Origin: Micropterix aruncella
Lineage: Eukaryota; Arthropoda; Insecta; Lepidoptera; Micropterigidae
DNA: 64,000 bases
NCBI GenBank assembly: GCA_944548615.1
Contig: OX155950.1
Span: 35,242,759 to 35,306,758, forward strand
Reading direction: 5' to 3'
Part shown: positions 1-10,649 of the stretch, piece by piece
Numbering within the stretch: position 1 is the first letter of the stretch
How the letters are laid out: every line of letters begins with the position of its first letter
Notes under the pieces: model-generated
Database searches by the model: none
Seen by the model: the letters and a program-made list of their open reading frames with translations, nothing else
What the model was told of the DNA's origin: nothing
Made by a program: the position numbers and the translations under genes

Positions 1-129
1 CGAGGGCAAGAGCGATGGCAGGGTATAATAAATTGTATTTGTTGTTATATCAGGGTATAATAAATCTGGGTTATCGCAATTTTATAATACACCCCAACCA
101 GCATATATCATAGTGCAAGTATAATCTTC

Positions 130-712
130 TTCTTCTTAGGGTGCCTTTCCAACTAGTAAAGGTTGGTAGTCAGCTCAGCATACTTTTTTTTGTCCTTCAC
201 CAGGCAAAACAATTCTGCGACACTCGTAACTCCGGTCTATTCTCAAATGTTCCACGACCAAGATTTCCGTATACGACCAGGTCTCCTCTTTCCTGCAACT
301 TTCCCACCCTAATTAGTTGCAGGAGTTCGTACCTATTGTGCCTAAGCACGTAATTCAGATATACAACTTTGAGCGGTTTTGTGGTCTGCCAAAGCTTGCG
401 CTTCAGGCTGACACGCCGTAGAACTTCCTCATTGGTGACTTGTGAGTCTAAGATGTCAACATCATGCGTCTGTATACCCACATCTTGAATGCTTCTATAC
501 TTTTCCCGACATCTTCTTTAATAGTCCAGGTCTCACATTCGTATAAAAGTATGGGCCAGATGTAGCACGTATTCGAAGTGGGCACGGAGAAGACGTATTC
601 GAAGTGGGATTATCCGGTTTCGATTGCAAAGAACCCTTTTAATTTTTTCAATGGCGCTGCGTGCAATCTTGATGCGAATCTTGATCTCCACTTCACTGTC
701 TCAGTTTTGTGT
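130..712 (-). mobile_element. RTE-type non-LTR retrotransposon, 3' fragment
   Basis: Reading on the minus strand, from about 712 down to 480, the translation has the pattern seen just after the reverse transcriptase palm/thumb in RTE-like LINEs: an ARSAIEKIKRVLCNRN-like stretch, then LLYECETWTIK, then a VTNEEVLRR motif. From 481 to 197 a second open stretch continues with VLRHNRYELLQLIRVGKL. The frame changes near 480 and again near 560-600, where a short duplication of CGTATTCGAAGTGGG lies, so the copy is dead. The 3' end at about 130-145 is a run of TTC triplets (GAA-rich tail on the coding strand). The same 3' end occurs at 11926-12050 on the plus strand. Family known: RTE elements encode an APE endonuclease plus reverse transcriptase; only the C-terminal part is present here. 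Confidence 0.75.
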
Positions 713-1129
713 AAGATATTATTATTTATCAACTTGTTCTATTCCGATTTAGAAGTGTGATATTGTTAGAATCTTTTTGTCATCCCGAGTATCATAGGGT
801 AGGTGCCGCGACCCCTTGCTATTATATAAGGAGAAAACAGCGTCTTTAATATAAATCGTTGTATTACGCGGTGCATGTTGACATTAGTCAATTGACAGTT
901 TAGTCTTTTTTCGTTCTTCCTGTTCTTGGCCATCAGAAATAGGTCCGGTAGTGACAAAGAGAAATATTTGCAATATTAATTATATAATAATATAACAATA
1001 ATAAAAGGTTTAATTAATAAACTCCAAGAAAAATACCAATTTAATCACCCGTTTTTGGTTGTTACGATTTTTTTCCAATCCAAAATTTTGGAAAATTTTA
1101 AAACTACGTAATTGTACTCGGAAAAAACG

Positions 1130-1640
1130 CGATATGTATTAATGATGAAACACTGATTTTTTATTCAATCGTAATTTCTAAACGCGTGAACCGATTTAGA
1201 CGTGTGCAATGTTTATATAATCGTTTTGTCATCCCGAGTGTCATACGGTATCCAAACTGTCCTAATGTTAACCCTTTAATAACTGCCAAGCCCGAGTTAT
1301 CTCGGGCTTGGCTTTGCACCACTATTGCCAACCACGAGTATTCTCGGGCGACTTAGAGGAGTTTTCAAGTGAAAGCCTATTACTTTGGCAGTTATTGACT
1401 TGCAGTCTTTGTAGGGTGGTGATTAAAATAAAATAAAAAGTTAGTATACTTTTTGTAATAACGGTCAAAAAATAATATTATAATATACAATCTTGGCATG
1501 CAATGGGTTAAAATATACTTGTTTAAATTTCCAAATTTCAATAAATTATAATAGGTATAACGTGTTTAGTATAGAATGAAAGGTCTGATTGAGTACATTT
1601 CGGAAATATACATCTATCGATATGGATAAATATATAAACC
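1130..1640 (+). repeat. Dispersed repeat, copy 1 (second copy near 33.65-33.89 kb)
   Basis: The stretch around 1180-1260 (TTTCTAAACGC..., then TGTCATCC...GGTATCCA) and the stretch around 1535-1640 (CAATAAATTA...ATGAAAGGTYTGATTGA) both match, with divergence, an ordered pair of blocks at about 33640-33895. Here the repeat is split by a small foldback element at 1278-1396. No coding potential is visible. The similarity was aligned by eye, so the edges are approximate. Confidence 0.5.
1278..1396. mobile_element. Short foldback/MITE-like element with GC-rich hairpin
   Basis: The ends are inverted repeats: AATAACTGCCAAG on the left and CTTTGGCAGTTATT on the right. Just inside the left end is a perfect hairpin, a 12-bp stem GCCAAGCCCGAG with loop TTAT (1285-1312). 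A related CGAG...CTCGGG motif follows at about 1336. The length of about 119 bp, the terminal inverted repeats and its position inside a dispersed repeat all suggest a tiny inserted element. It encodes nothing. Confidence 0.5.
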
Positions 1641-2118
1641 ACAGATACTTAATTCATTAAAAAAAATCGTATTAAAAATAATTATAAATATATTAAATCA
1701 ATTTTTGTAACGGCACGAGTTTTTTCTTCTTTTTAATATATTTAATTGTTTAATATAGTTTTTATATTTCATGCAGACAAGGAATCTTTATTTTCACAAA
1801 GCACTCTGCAATACTGCACTGTGATTGTTTAAAGATATAGATATGTAGCAATAAGAGTGCATTTCTGAGTTCTAATTTTTAAATGCAAATAAAAAATATA
1901 ATTATTAATAATATTATTTGAGACATGTTTACGTCCTCATTGGGCGCTCAGAAGTGACAGCTGCGATCTGGGGGCTATTTAAAAAAAAAACCATGTAAAG
2001 CAAGTGTATGATATTACCTATAAATAGGATTGAAAAAAAATTACCGTGTGAAATTTGTAGCACCCGACGTTTCGGTGACGTTGCAGCCGCCGTTGTCCGG
2101 GGTAGACTGAGAGAGCTG

Positions 2119-2699
2119 TCAATCCGTTGTTTTGCGGGTAGGCCGCATACCGCTGCCGCCACTGCGTAGGTTATAACGGTGGTGGGGGGCCGGGCTTAGA
2201 GTTCGCGAATGTCGAAAATCCGTCTTGCACACAACACTCACTGTATCCTGTCTTACGTCCTTGCGTTCGGAGTTCGGCGGCGGGAACATTTTAATAAGAG
2301 GGTTCCACGTAGAAGAGAGTTTGTAAGGGGTTCTTCTTATTTCAATGGCTTCCCGGATCATGCGAGGACAGTAGAATTGTTCCTTGGGTAGCACAATGGG
2401 ATTTTTAAACTGCATCCAGTGGTTACTTCCGGTATCCAATATATGTTCGCAGATCGCCGATTTTTCTCGCTGAACGTTTTTAACAGCGTTGATGTGTTCT
2501 GTCAGTCGCGTAGCTATGGGCCGTTTCGTTTGTCCAACGTAGGCTAAACCGCAGCTGCATTCGACTTTATACACACCCGGGGTTTGCAGTGGTATTACAT
2601 CTTTTACAGTCCTCAAAAATCGAGCTATATTTTGGATCGGTTTGAAGATCGTTTTTATATCGAATCTGTTTAACATCTTACTTATTCGATCTGTTACAC
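2119..2699 (-). pseudogene. Penelope-like retroelement ORF, C-terminal GIY-YIG endonuclease domain
   Basis: Open for 185 codons from the first Met at 2676, with the same frame extending upstream to the poly-T junction at 2699, so the 5' part was lost rather than this being a true start. The GIY-YIG nuclease core is readable: GVY at residues 34-36, the Penelope-type CxC at 40/42, YVGQT at 46-50, TRL with Arg at 57, and REAIEIRR around 108-115 supplying the catalytic Glu. This domain nicks target DNA in Penelope-like elements, where it follows the reverse transcriptase. The tail after residue 120 is low-complexity and basic. The ORF end runs into the shared foldback arm near 2110. Identification as GIY-YIG of Penelope type is secure; activity is very unlikely without a reverse transcriptase. 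Confidence 0.85.
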
Positions 2700-3415
2700 T
2701 TTTTTTTTTTTTTTTTTTGGTAGTTGTCTTTATTCATAAAAAAAGATACAAATTACAAGTCACAGTTCCCCACTAAGGCTAGTGCCTTTTCAGTGGGTAA
2801 CTAACAATAATGTGTTTATATCTGACTTATATTATCTATTACCTATTATACTTTTTTTAACTATTATAACTTTCTACGTTAAGTAGATGCATTGACTTCC
2901 TAACCTAACCTAATCTAACCTATATCTTCTATCATAACTAGCTGAATATACACTTATAAATGTGCTTTTCCACTAAATTGATATGCCTACTTACTAATCT
3001 AACCTAACCTATACTAATTATCCTGGTATACTTACTTTGTTTACAATTACAATAACAAATGATTACACTAATAAAATGATTCATACTAGATATCTATACT
3101 TATGCCCTAACCTAACCTAACTTATCTTTATTAGCTTGGTTTACCATAATTATTCTACTTGATGTTAATGCTAATTTAGTCTAATAGAATTTTTACTTGT
3201 CACAGTTATGCTACTGCTTTTACATATTTATGCTAATTTACACTAATATAGTTTTTAATTTCTCTGTTATAAAATATCAAAGTCCATATCGGCAGCAGAA
3301 TTTCAGAGTAAGTTCAGCAGATAGCAGTTGTTTATAGAAGTTTCTCCAGGTCACTTTCACTAACTATTTGACATATGGTAAGAATGCTCTTGATCTACTC
3401 GATTTCTGAGTTTCA
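2700..3415 (-). mobile_element. LINE 3' untranslated tail inserted in the Penelope-like element
   Basis: It starts with an 18-19 base T run (poly-A tail on the minus strand) followed by TCTTTATTCATAAAAAAAG. It resembles the 3' UTR of the large LINE at 40.7 kb, which also has TTTATTTACAAAAAAAT, CCTAACCTAACC-like stretches and a CACTAAGG motif after its tail. No protein similarity is visible. Short CCTAA runs occur at about 2898, 2998 and 3103. They are part of this UTR-like sequence rather than a telomere. Confidence 0.45.
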
Positions 3416-3482
3416 TCTGTATTAGATAAATTCGTTTATATCCTATTTATAATGTCAAACAACCGCGATAGTCTTCGAAGTG

Positions 3483-4074
3483 TATTATAGTTAAATTTGG
3501 TATGCTAATTTTTTCAAGAATCGCCTCCCTGAATCGATCGAAGGGCATACTAGAGACACCGCGCAAAACATATGCGCAGAGGGTCACGCCTCAGCGTTTG
3601 CGACCGATCGGACATTGGAAGAAAAAAACCTCGTAATTTATTATTCTGCAAGTTTTTCTTGAGTTACTGAAACACAAAGTTTTATATTGAATCTCAGATA
3701 TACGCAGCGAACTAAAACGCGTTTAGCCTAATGAAGCCTTTAAAAGTTGCCACAATTTCATTCGTCGACCTAAAAACTTTATTCAGCAATCCACAAATCA
3801 CGGAAACAATGGGAACCGCCCATATTAAGTGAGCCAGAATGGGAAACAATCACGACGGCGGAAAAATATTTTCCGAACAATTTATTCCCGGGGAAGGAGC
3901 ACGTAATGTGATTTCGTGCCGGCGAATATAATGATAATATCAAAAGTTCTTCAGTCTTCGGGACATAACGGATGAATGGTTCGGTCATCATCTCGCGAAC
4001 AGGCGGCGGTCGAAACGTGGACTGCCTTCGCGATTTTTTGACCTAACTTAGGTATCAAATTATGATTCCCTTTT
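3483..4074. other. No gene recognised
   Basis: Mixed-composition DNA with a slightly CpG-richer patch near 3540-3620. The short open frames lack any recognisable motif. Nothing supportable was found. Confidence 0.4.
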
Positions 4075-4079
4075 ATATG

Positions 4080-4290
4080 CGGTGCATTTTTGATTTATGA
4101 GGGTTTTATTACATTCATTCACCGTGATGGGTTTATCATACGAGTACATGCCTGTGGCGTAGCTAAAAGGGGCGGGGCGTAAGGCGTAGGGAGTAGGACG
4201 TCCGCATCGGACGTCACTGTTTTGGGAGCAGCCTTTTAGAGCAGACATGGAAAAAAACTTTTATGCGGCTAGAGTTTTTACTTTCCCACC
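4080..4290. repeat. Dispersed repeat, copy 1 of a local pair
   Basis: Shares ordered blocks with 4938-5125: TTTATGAGG..., CACGGTGATGGGTTT (here CACCGTGATGGGTTT), CTGTGGCGTAGCTA, GCATCGGACG and CTGTTTTGGG. The two copies are about 860 bp apart in the same orientation and moderately diverged. No coding potential is conserved between them. Confidence 0.6.
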
Positions 4291-4390
4291 AGAGGAAAGC
4301 ATTGTGAACGTGCTGAAAAAATCTGAGATTAAAGACGGAAATATCCATGTTGACCCCTCTGAGGCGATTGGAACGATTTCCATACTGAAG

Positions 4391-4595
4391 TCTGTCTGTG
4401 AGTCTCTGGGTCTGTGTGTATTCCTCCACGATATCGTCTAAACGCTTCATACGATTGAGCGTTCAACCTTCATCCTGAAATTTGGCATGTAATCTATCTG
4501 CGTGTCTGTGTGTGTGTTTTCCTCCACAATAAGGCTCAAACGCTTGATCCGATTGAGCTACAATTTGGCATGCAGGTATCATTTGGTCATGTCAA
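4391..4595. repeat. Degenerate tandem duplication (about 105 bp)
   Basis: Two consecutive blocks share TCTGTGTGT...TTCCTCCAC, CAAACGCTT/TAAACGCTT, CGATTGAGC and TTTGGCATG in the same order. This kind of sequence is common in insect dispersed repeats and encodes nothing recognisable. Confidence 0.5.
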
Positions 4596-4639
4596 CGTTG
4601 TGGTTGAAATCGTTCCACTAGAGTTCGCGATAGTCATAC

Positions 4640-4930
4640 TTCAATCTTAAAATATTGAATTTGAAATAGAGAATGAAATTCAATACGCAAGTGTCTCGTT
4701 AGACCAAAATCACATTGTGTATTTTTGGTTGGAATATCTCTTATACAAACAACACAAATAATATTAAAAATCCGAAATATAATTAAATATTAAGGCCCTT
4801 AAAATATGCTCGTGCGATGCGCGACTCGATCGAAATTTGAATTCGAAGGCTCGCAGCGACCTGAGATATTTCATCTAAATAGAGAATTTTTATCTAAATA
4901 ATTCCCTGGCTACTTGCCGGGATCCGGTTT
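4640..4930. repeat. Dispersed repeat, partner of 51640-51990
   Basis: The block from GTTGGAATAT through AATTAAATATTAAGGCCC and GAAATTTGAATTCGAAGG is also present at 51668-51800 in the same orientation. A second shared block with CTGGCTACTT follows in both. The function is unknown. Confidence 0.6.
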
Positions 4931-4937
4931 TATTATT

Positions 4938-5125
4938 TATGAGGTATATATTACATGCAATCACGGTGATGGGTTTTCGTACCAGTTCATGACCTGTGGC
5001 GTAGCTAGGAGGGGGCATAGGTTACGGAGATGAATGTTCGCATCGGACGGCCCTGTTTTGGGGGCTGCGATGTACAGCGGTCATGAAAATAAAACTATTT
5101 TATAGGCTACAGTTTATTTTTTATT
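4938..5125. repeat. Dispersed repeat, copy 2 of a local pair
   Basis: Partner of 4080-4290; see the ordered shared blocks there. This copy has GACCTGTGGCGTAGCTAG and lacks the short open frame seen next to copy 1, so that frame is unlikely to be a gene. Confidence 0.6.
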
Positions 5126-5656
5126 TTGGTATCCGACCCCTGTCTTGCTCAATGACGTAAGCATAAAAACACGCAAGTTGAATATACTTAGAAACGGATG
5201 ATGGTCTCGTTTTAGAATATACACGGCACCTCGCGTTGTAACCCTTCGTGCACTAGATATATTTAAATATTTTCAGTCCCCTCCTATGGCGGGGTAAAAT
5301 TTCTGCCCGGGATAGTTTTGCGCATAACTTTTAAACTACTATACGGACCGTAAAAAGAATAACTGCAAAATGATCACATTGAAATTTGAAATATTATAAC
5401 GTTACAACATTATCTCGTAAAACAATTAAGATAATAATGAATAAATATTACAGTTAGCACAGCGCGGAAAGCGTCTAACCAAAAATGGTTAGCTCACATA
5501 GGAAGGGTTAAACAAAAGCGTTTCTCTGCTAACTCGGACGTTTCATTCGCTGTTATATCTCGCTGTAAGGCTTTGGACTCTGGCGGGTTTGTAGGCGTTG
5601 CAGATTTGCATGTAATGGGTAATAATATGTTTACAATATGAAATTAGTAATATTAT
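5126..5656. other. No gene recognised
   Basis: AT-rich intergenic or repeat-derived DNA. The phrases TTCGTGCACTAGATATATTT and ACATAGGAAGGGTTAA resemble fragments of dispersed insect repeats. I see no coding remnant. Confidence 0.4.
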
Positions 5657-6227
5657 CTTATATATAAAAATAAATCGCCGTGCGTTAGTCTCGCAAGATC
5701 TCGAAAATGTTTTGACCGATTTGAATTATTATTTTTTTGTTTTGTTTGCCTTGATTCAGGGGTGGTTTACAAAAAAAATATTTAGGAAAAATTAAAAGAA
5801 ACAACTGAAAAACGAAATCGGTCATTTTGGGAAATGGGCCACTTTCAATTAAATAGATGGCGTTCGCGGCGATCCTATTGTTTGATAGCTGCGCTATCCA
5901 TAACTGTTATTCATTCCGTGCGATTCTGTAAAATTTCAAAATGTCGAAAAGTCGAAAAGTGGAAAAAGTCGAAAAAGTCAAGAGTCAAAAGAGTCAAAAA
6001 AGTCAAAAAGTTAAAAAGTCAAAAAAGTCAAAAGTCAAAAAAGTCCGAAAAGTCGAAAAATGCAAAAAAGTCGAGAAAGTCGAAAAACTCAAACCATACA
6101 TAATTCGGTCATAATATTATAGATTTCAATGAATTTGATTTGGAAGGTTGATTAGGATCAATAAACGCTTATGAAGAGTTACAATCAAATCAATTTTAGG
6201 TGGTACGAAGTTCACCGGGTCATCTAG
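5657..6227 (+). mobile_element. Non-autonomous Helitron
   Basis: The 5' end reads A|TC followed by TTATATATAAAAATAAATCG. The 3' end reads TTCACCGGGTCAT and finishes CTAG|T, with A and T flanks as expected for insertion between A and T. A short imperfect hairpin (GGTACGAAG/TTCACC) sits just before the end. The 5' section with TTAGTCTCGCAAGATCTCGA and GACCGATTTGAATTA is typical of the Helitron families common in moths and butterflies. There is no Rep/helicase gene, so it would depend on an autonomous partner. It contains a GTCAAAAA/GTCGAAAA microsatellite. Confidence 0.75.
5930..6098. repeat. Microsatellite of GTCRAAAA units inside the Helitron
   Basis: Irregular repeats of AAAAAGTC / AAAAGTCG over about 170 bp. 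They produce an artificial Lys/Ser-rich open frame that should not be annotated as a protein. Confidence 0.85.
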
Positions 6228-6243
6228 TTAGTATATAAATATG

Positions 6244-6754
<511 letters not shown>

Positions 6755-7221
6755 ATGTATTATGTAAATATACACATAACTCTCCCGTTTCCCAATATGT
6801 GAACCAACATTTCGGCAAAGTTTTCCAGTCCACGCGCCCTGACGAAACAAACAAGCAAACAAGCAAGCAGCCGCTTGCATGGTCGCAACGTAACGTATTA
6901 TTATCATACGGACAAATAAGGGAGTAATGTAAACAGCGGCCGGTGGGGGTCCTACACAAGCCCTCGATGACCGGCGGTTAATATTAAGCGGCGCGCACAC
7001 CGACGGACGTGTCGGCGGGTCGGCTTGTAATTGTCCAGGGTAACGATGGTCGCTAAGTGCGACGGCCCAGCATACAATACATTTTAACGATCGGATTAAC
7101 AGCGCTCACCTTAATGACTTTCACATTCCGCACTAGTCACTGCTACTATCACTATAATAATTGCCGCTTCTGGCCGACTTACACGATTCTCCACAATTTA
7201 GATTTAAAATATAGACTAAAG

Positions 7222-7868
7222 CAGGACTTCCCAACCGGTGGAGCGTTCCCCCCAGGGGGGGGCGTAGAGAGATCTTAGGGGGGGGGGGGGGGCATGAAAT
7301 GCTCGGATATTTTAGTCTAATTACTTATCATTGTTTATTATTTAAAACACTTACACACAGATTTAATCGCGCCACCTAGTTCCAATGGTCAATGTTCTGC
7401 AATTACCAGAAGATGTCCAAGAAGAATTCCTGGAAATGAAGGCAGATTCGACAATGAAAGATGACTTTCACCTCTTGACTTTGGAGGAATTTTGAATAAA
7501 ACGCTTTCTCCTTAATCCAAAAGTGGCCCCTCTTGCCATGCGAATACTTCTGCCATTTTCTTCGACTTACTTAAGTGAAACCGTATTTTCAGCATTAGTG
7601 CAAATTAAGACTAAGCATCGAAATCGTCTTGCAGTCGATAATGATTTGATAATGACAGCTCTGTCAAAAACAGAACCTGAATCGACCAACTGGTACAAAA
7701 AATGCAGGCGCAAACATCCCATTAATAAATAATAAATCGTGTGAAAGAAATATCGTAAAAATAATTTGTGTTTTTTATTGAAGCAATGAAGAAAAATATA
7801 GGGGGCATGATTTTTTTTTATAATCCGGGGGGGGGGGGGCACAATGCAAAAAAGGTTGGGTAACCCTG
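7222..7868 (+). mobile_element. Internally deleted hAT element (ZBED-like family)
   Basis: Terminal inverted repeats begin CAGGACTTCCCAACC on the left and, read inward from the right end, CAGGGTTACCCAACC. They are flanked by 8-bp direct repeats GACTAAAG (7214-7221) and GACTAGAG (7869-7876), with one mismatch. Both the 8-bp duplication and the CAG terminus are hallmarks of hAT elements. Poly-G runs lie just inside each end. Only the C-terminal transposase segment remains, so the element is non-autonomous. Confidence 0.85.
7385..7732 (+). pseudogene. hAT transposase C-terminal fragment (dimerisation domain)
   Basis: A single frame runs from an ATG at 7385 to TAA at 7732, interrupted by one TGA at about 7492 where family members usually have Trp (EEF*IKRF). 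After the stop come PLAMRILLPFSSTYLSE, VFSALVQIKTKHRNRL and a short basic end. These match the hATC dimerisation domain of ZBED5-like hAT transposases, normally the last 80 or so residues of a protein of roughly 600. The N-terminal BED finger and the catalytic residues are absent. It is a relic inside the deleted hAT element. Confidence 0.8.
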
Positions 7869-8089
7869 GACTAGAGTGTAATAAGATATTTTTAATACAT
7901 CTAACTGTTTAGTAAAAACAAAATTTATTTTAAAAACGGAAACCATCCAGGCGAAGTCAACAAACTTAGAAGAAGACGAAATCGTTTCCAAAATATAAGA
8001 TTATTGTATTTAACATAAATCACAATTTAAATTAATGTTTATTAATATTCCTACTTGATAATTAAACAGGCTACACGATAATTAAATCC

Positions 8090-8620
8090 GTATTGAAATG
8101 GCTTGCTTAAATTTTTCCAAAATGAGCAAAGTTTTATGTGATAGAGATCGAAGTCTCAACCTAAGTCTACGTATGACCCGCTGCTACACTTTCTCTGTTC
8201 TACTATATGGCGTAGAAGCATGAACTCTCACTCAAAACACGACGAAAAGATTGAAAGCTTCTGAAATAAGGATATGCCGCCGTATTTTGAAAATCTCCGG
8301 TCGTGACAATCACTAATATTGAAGTACTGAGCCGACGAAAAACATGGAACTTCTGAACACCATCAAACACAGGAATATGGCGCACTTCGGTCACGTCAGG
8401 AGGAATGACAAATACAAATTGCTCCACCTCATTATCCAAGGCAAGATCGCTGGTAAGAGAAGCGCCGGCAGGAGGCGGTATTCGCGGTTAAGAAACCTTC
8501 GGGACTGGTTTGGCTATAGCACCACCTTGCTATTCAGAGCAGCAGCCTCTAAAGTGAAGATAGATATGATATTGTTCAACATCCGATGGAAGTGGAACTC
8601 GAAGAAGAAAGATAATTGTG
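8090..8620 (+). pseudogene. RTE-type LINE reverse transcriptase C-terminal fragment
   Basis: From the ATG at 8098 the frame reads KVLCDRDRSLNLSLRMTRCY and VLLYGVEA, then a TGA where Trp is usual. It continues through a RICRRILKISG region to an open frame (8344-8745) with IKHRNMAHFGHVRRNDKYKL, a GRRRYSRLRNLRDWFG block and LFRAAASKVKI. This is the C-terminal region of RTE-like LINE polyproteins, the same family as 130-712. At least one stop and one frame change break it. The upstream endonuclease and palm are missing. The open frame past about 8600 (ILFNIRWKWNSKK...) is AT-rich read-through. Confidence 0.75.
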
Positions 8621-8759
8621 AAGCAATTAATTTGATTTCTGCTAAAGAAAACATATTATTCAACATATTTATTTATTTCATAAACAAATCAACATTGCTT
8701 TTTAACATTAGCTTTTCCGAGTGGGTCGCGTCAGCTACCCTATAGCATTGGCCTAAATT

Positions 8760-9454
8760 GTGGTTACCATTCATAAAATGATTACCTCATCAGAAAGAGG
8801 TTATAGAATCATACTTCCACGCTGGAGGCCTCGGTTCAAATTGACCTGGATATACCCGAGACTTCTGTCTTCGTATATTCTACTCCTAACCCATACAAAT
8901 TTGGTCAAGATATTTACGTTATAAAATAATAAAACATGTTAACTTATATTCCTTTTACATCTAACCAATCCCTTCGGAGAAATGTCACAATTATTTATGA
9001 AAACAACAAATTTCCTCCGCTTTCTAATTTGTCAAGGCAGTGTCTAAGTTATTGAAGGCGAAAGCGGTCTGATATGAAAAATGAACTTAGGCATAGAATT
9101 GCGTGCATTATTGATGAGAGCCTAACTTTTGATGGATTACAGTGCTTCGGACAAATTTTACGTACCCAGGCATCTGCCAGGAGGCAAACTTTCTTCATTC
9201 ATCTATTCATTAACTTGTCATTTATTTCGTACAGATTGAGACAACAATTTAACCCTAGACATCTAACTTACTTGAAATGCGACTTACTATTTTTTACATC
9301 AGGAAGGTTATCTTTACTTTGATGAATCTATATCCGGAAAACCAGAAATCATTATGAATTTTGGTTAAATATGGAACGCTGACATTTCATAGTTGTCATA
9401 AGAATGGTAACAATTTTGCAGAGATGGTAAGAAACGCGGGACATTTGTCGGAAT
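8760..9454. other. No gene recognised
   Basis: The 8770-8880 part contains a CCTCGGTTCAAATTGACC phrase reminiscent of a decayed tRNA-derived B box, but no A box at the right distance is convincing. The rest is AT-rich with short meaningless open frames. Confidence 0.35.
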
Positions 9455-9655
9455 AACACAGCCCGCGGTTATTTATTTTATCAATAAAAGAAACCCATAA
9501 AAATAAGATGAAAACGAACATGCCGCGTAAAGTTTGTAGCACCCGAAAACGGCTGTTGCAACATCGCCGAAACGTCGGGTGGTACAAACTTTACGCGATA
9601 AATTCGTTTGTATCTTATTTATAATATCAAACAACCGCGATAGTCTTCGATTTCA
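9455..9655. mobile_element. Penelope-associated foldback unit
   Basis: An inverted repeat: left side CCGCGTAAAGTTTGTAGCAC, right side GGTACAAACTTTACGCG, with CGAAACGTCGGG between. The right side continues into AAATTCGTTTG, CTTATTTATAATATCAAAC and CCGCGATAGTCTTCGAT. It is the same sequence as the arms of the Penelope-like element at 1985-3482, without coding DNA. Confidence 0.75.
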
Positions 9656-9946
9656 TATGTAACCCTTTATAGGACAACCTAATTTTTAAAGTGTATCGAA
9701 TATTTATTTGATTTACTGGAAGTATATAGCTATAACATTATAAAAATATGCGATGAAATTTTGTCTTTTGTACTTTTCGTGGGAAAATAGATTTTCGAGT
9801 GGATAAGAATGTCACTACAGAACGTTGAGGAAATAATTATCCGCGGATACATGTGCCAAAAGATCGTTCTGAATGATTTTCGTCATAAATTTGAATAATA
9901 GGAACCTGTGCACATGATACAGTCTATTATCATGCAGGTTTATCAA

Positions 9947-10609
9947 CTTGCGGTGTCAACTACAACGGGCGAGCCCGTCACCACAGGACGTTATAACGAT
10001 TTTTCGTTCTGTCGCCCTGCAGTGAACGTAGAAGACTTGGACAGAACAATCCAACGTCCAGCTACGTCACAACCCGCAAGAGACCAACGCCTTTACCGCG
10101 AGATAGCCAGTGATGTTACCTGGCGGGCCGACACTCGCGCCCTTGCTTCCAATTGTGACCAGATTTCTCCGGTCTCTCGATTGGTTCCGAGTTCGAGGTC
10201 GCTTGCGCGGTCCTCTCCCTTACGAAGCGGTGAAACGGTGTACGCCGAATCTGTCGCGGACCAAGGCGTCCTTTGCCCGACTTTGAACCGGGATCGGATG
10301 GCCAATGGTCATTTCAAGAGCAGTCGCCGTAAGGTAGGCAACCACCCCCGCTCTATAGGAAACAATACAGTTCCCAGACTCCCCCGACTGTTAGTCGGAG
10401 AGCACAGTCGATTGGCTTGCGCCGCTCGGTGCGCAGACCGTCCAGGAGCGCCAGAGGTTTGATTCCCAGGGGAGACTGGTTGACCCAGTGTCCTACCCAG
10501 GTTCGCACCCCATGCGTGAAGGCCATCGGATGGGTGTTGACCCGTGAGTGTGACCGACCCTGAACAACATGGGTCAACGTGGCCACCTCATCATGGGCCC
10601 GTTAGCTCC
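9947..10609 (+). mobile_element. Retroposon of repeat family B, with tRNA-like promoter
   Basis: It is flanked by a 16-bp direct repeat CATGCAGRTTTATCAA (9931-9946 and 10610-10625, one mismatch), which looks like a target-site duplication of retroposition length. The left part starts with CAACTACAACGGGCGAGCCC and continues with a block shared with 30.2-30.6 kb and, inverted, 58.6 kb. The right part holds a pol III-like A box TGGCTTGCGCCG (10413) and B box GGTTTGATTCCC (10456), 43 bp apart as in a tRNA gene. A copy of that right part lies at 56.5 kb. The long open frames here are coincidental in GC-rich repeat DNA. Confidence 0.65.
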
Positions 10610-10649
10610 CATGCAGATTTATCAAAGCGGCTGAAAGTTATGGTGGAAT

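Larger units (their letters stand above)
1985..3482 (-). mobile_element. Penelope-like element with foldback arms, interrupted by a LINE tail
   Basis: The element is bounded by two inverted arms. The left arm (about 1990-2110) runs through ACCTATAAATAGG and CACCCGACGTTTCGG. The right arm (3416-3480) carries AAATTCGTTT, ATTTATAATG and CAACCGCGATAGTCTTCGA in the opposite sense. The same arms recur as stand-alone foldbacks at 9.5, 19.0, 35.6, 58.7 and 62.6-63.3 kb. Between the arms lies a GIY-YIG coding remnant (2119-2699, minus), cut on its 5' side by a poly-T run at 2700-2718. The reverse transcriptase part expected in a complete Penelope-like element is missing, so this is a truncated copy. 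Confidence 0.7.

Noticed and set aside
2898..3120. CCTAA-type telomere-like repeats
   Set aside because: Only two or three degenerate units at a time, scattered in a LINE 3' UTR-like sequence; the similar tail at 40.8 kb has them too. Not an interstitial telomere.
4247..4441. 64-codon open frame with a good ATG
   Set aside because: It overlaps a dispersed repeat and a tandem duplication; the second repeat copy at 5.1 kb does not keep the frame.
5834..6103. Lys/Ser-rich open frame
   Set aside because: Produced by the GTCRAAAA microsatellite inside a Helitron.
9908..10462. 184-codon open frame
   Set aside because: Lies in a GC-rich retroposon; the homologous copy at 30.2 kb has no corresponding frame.
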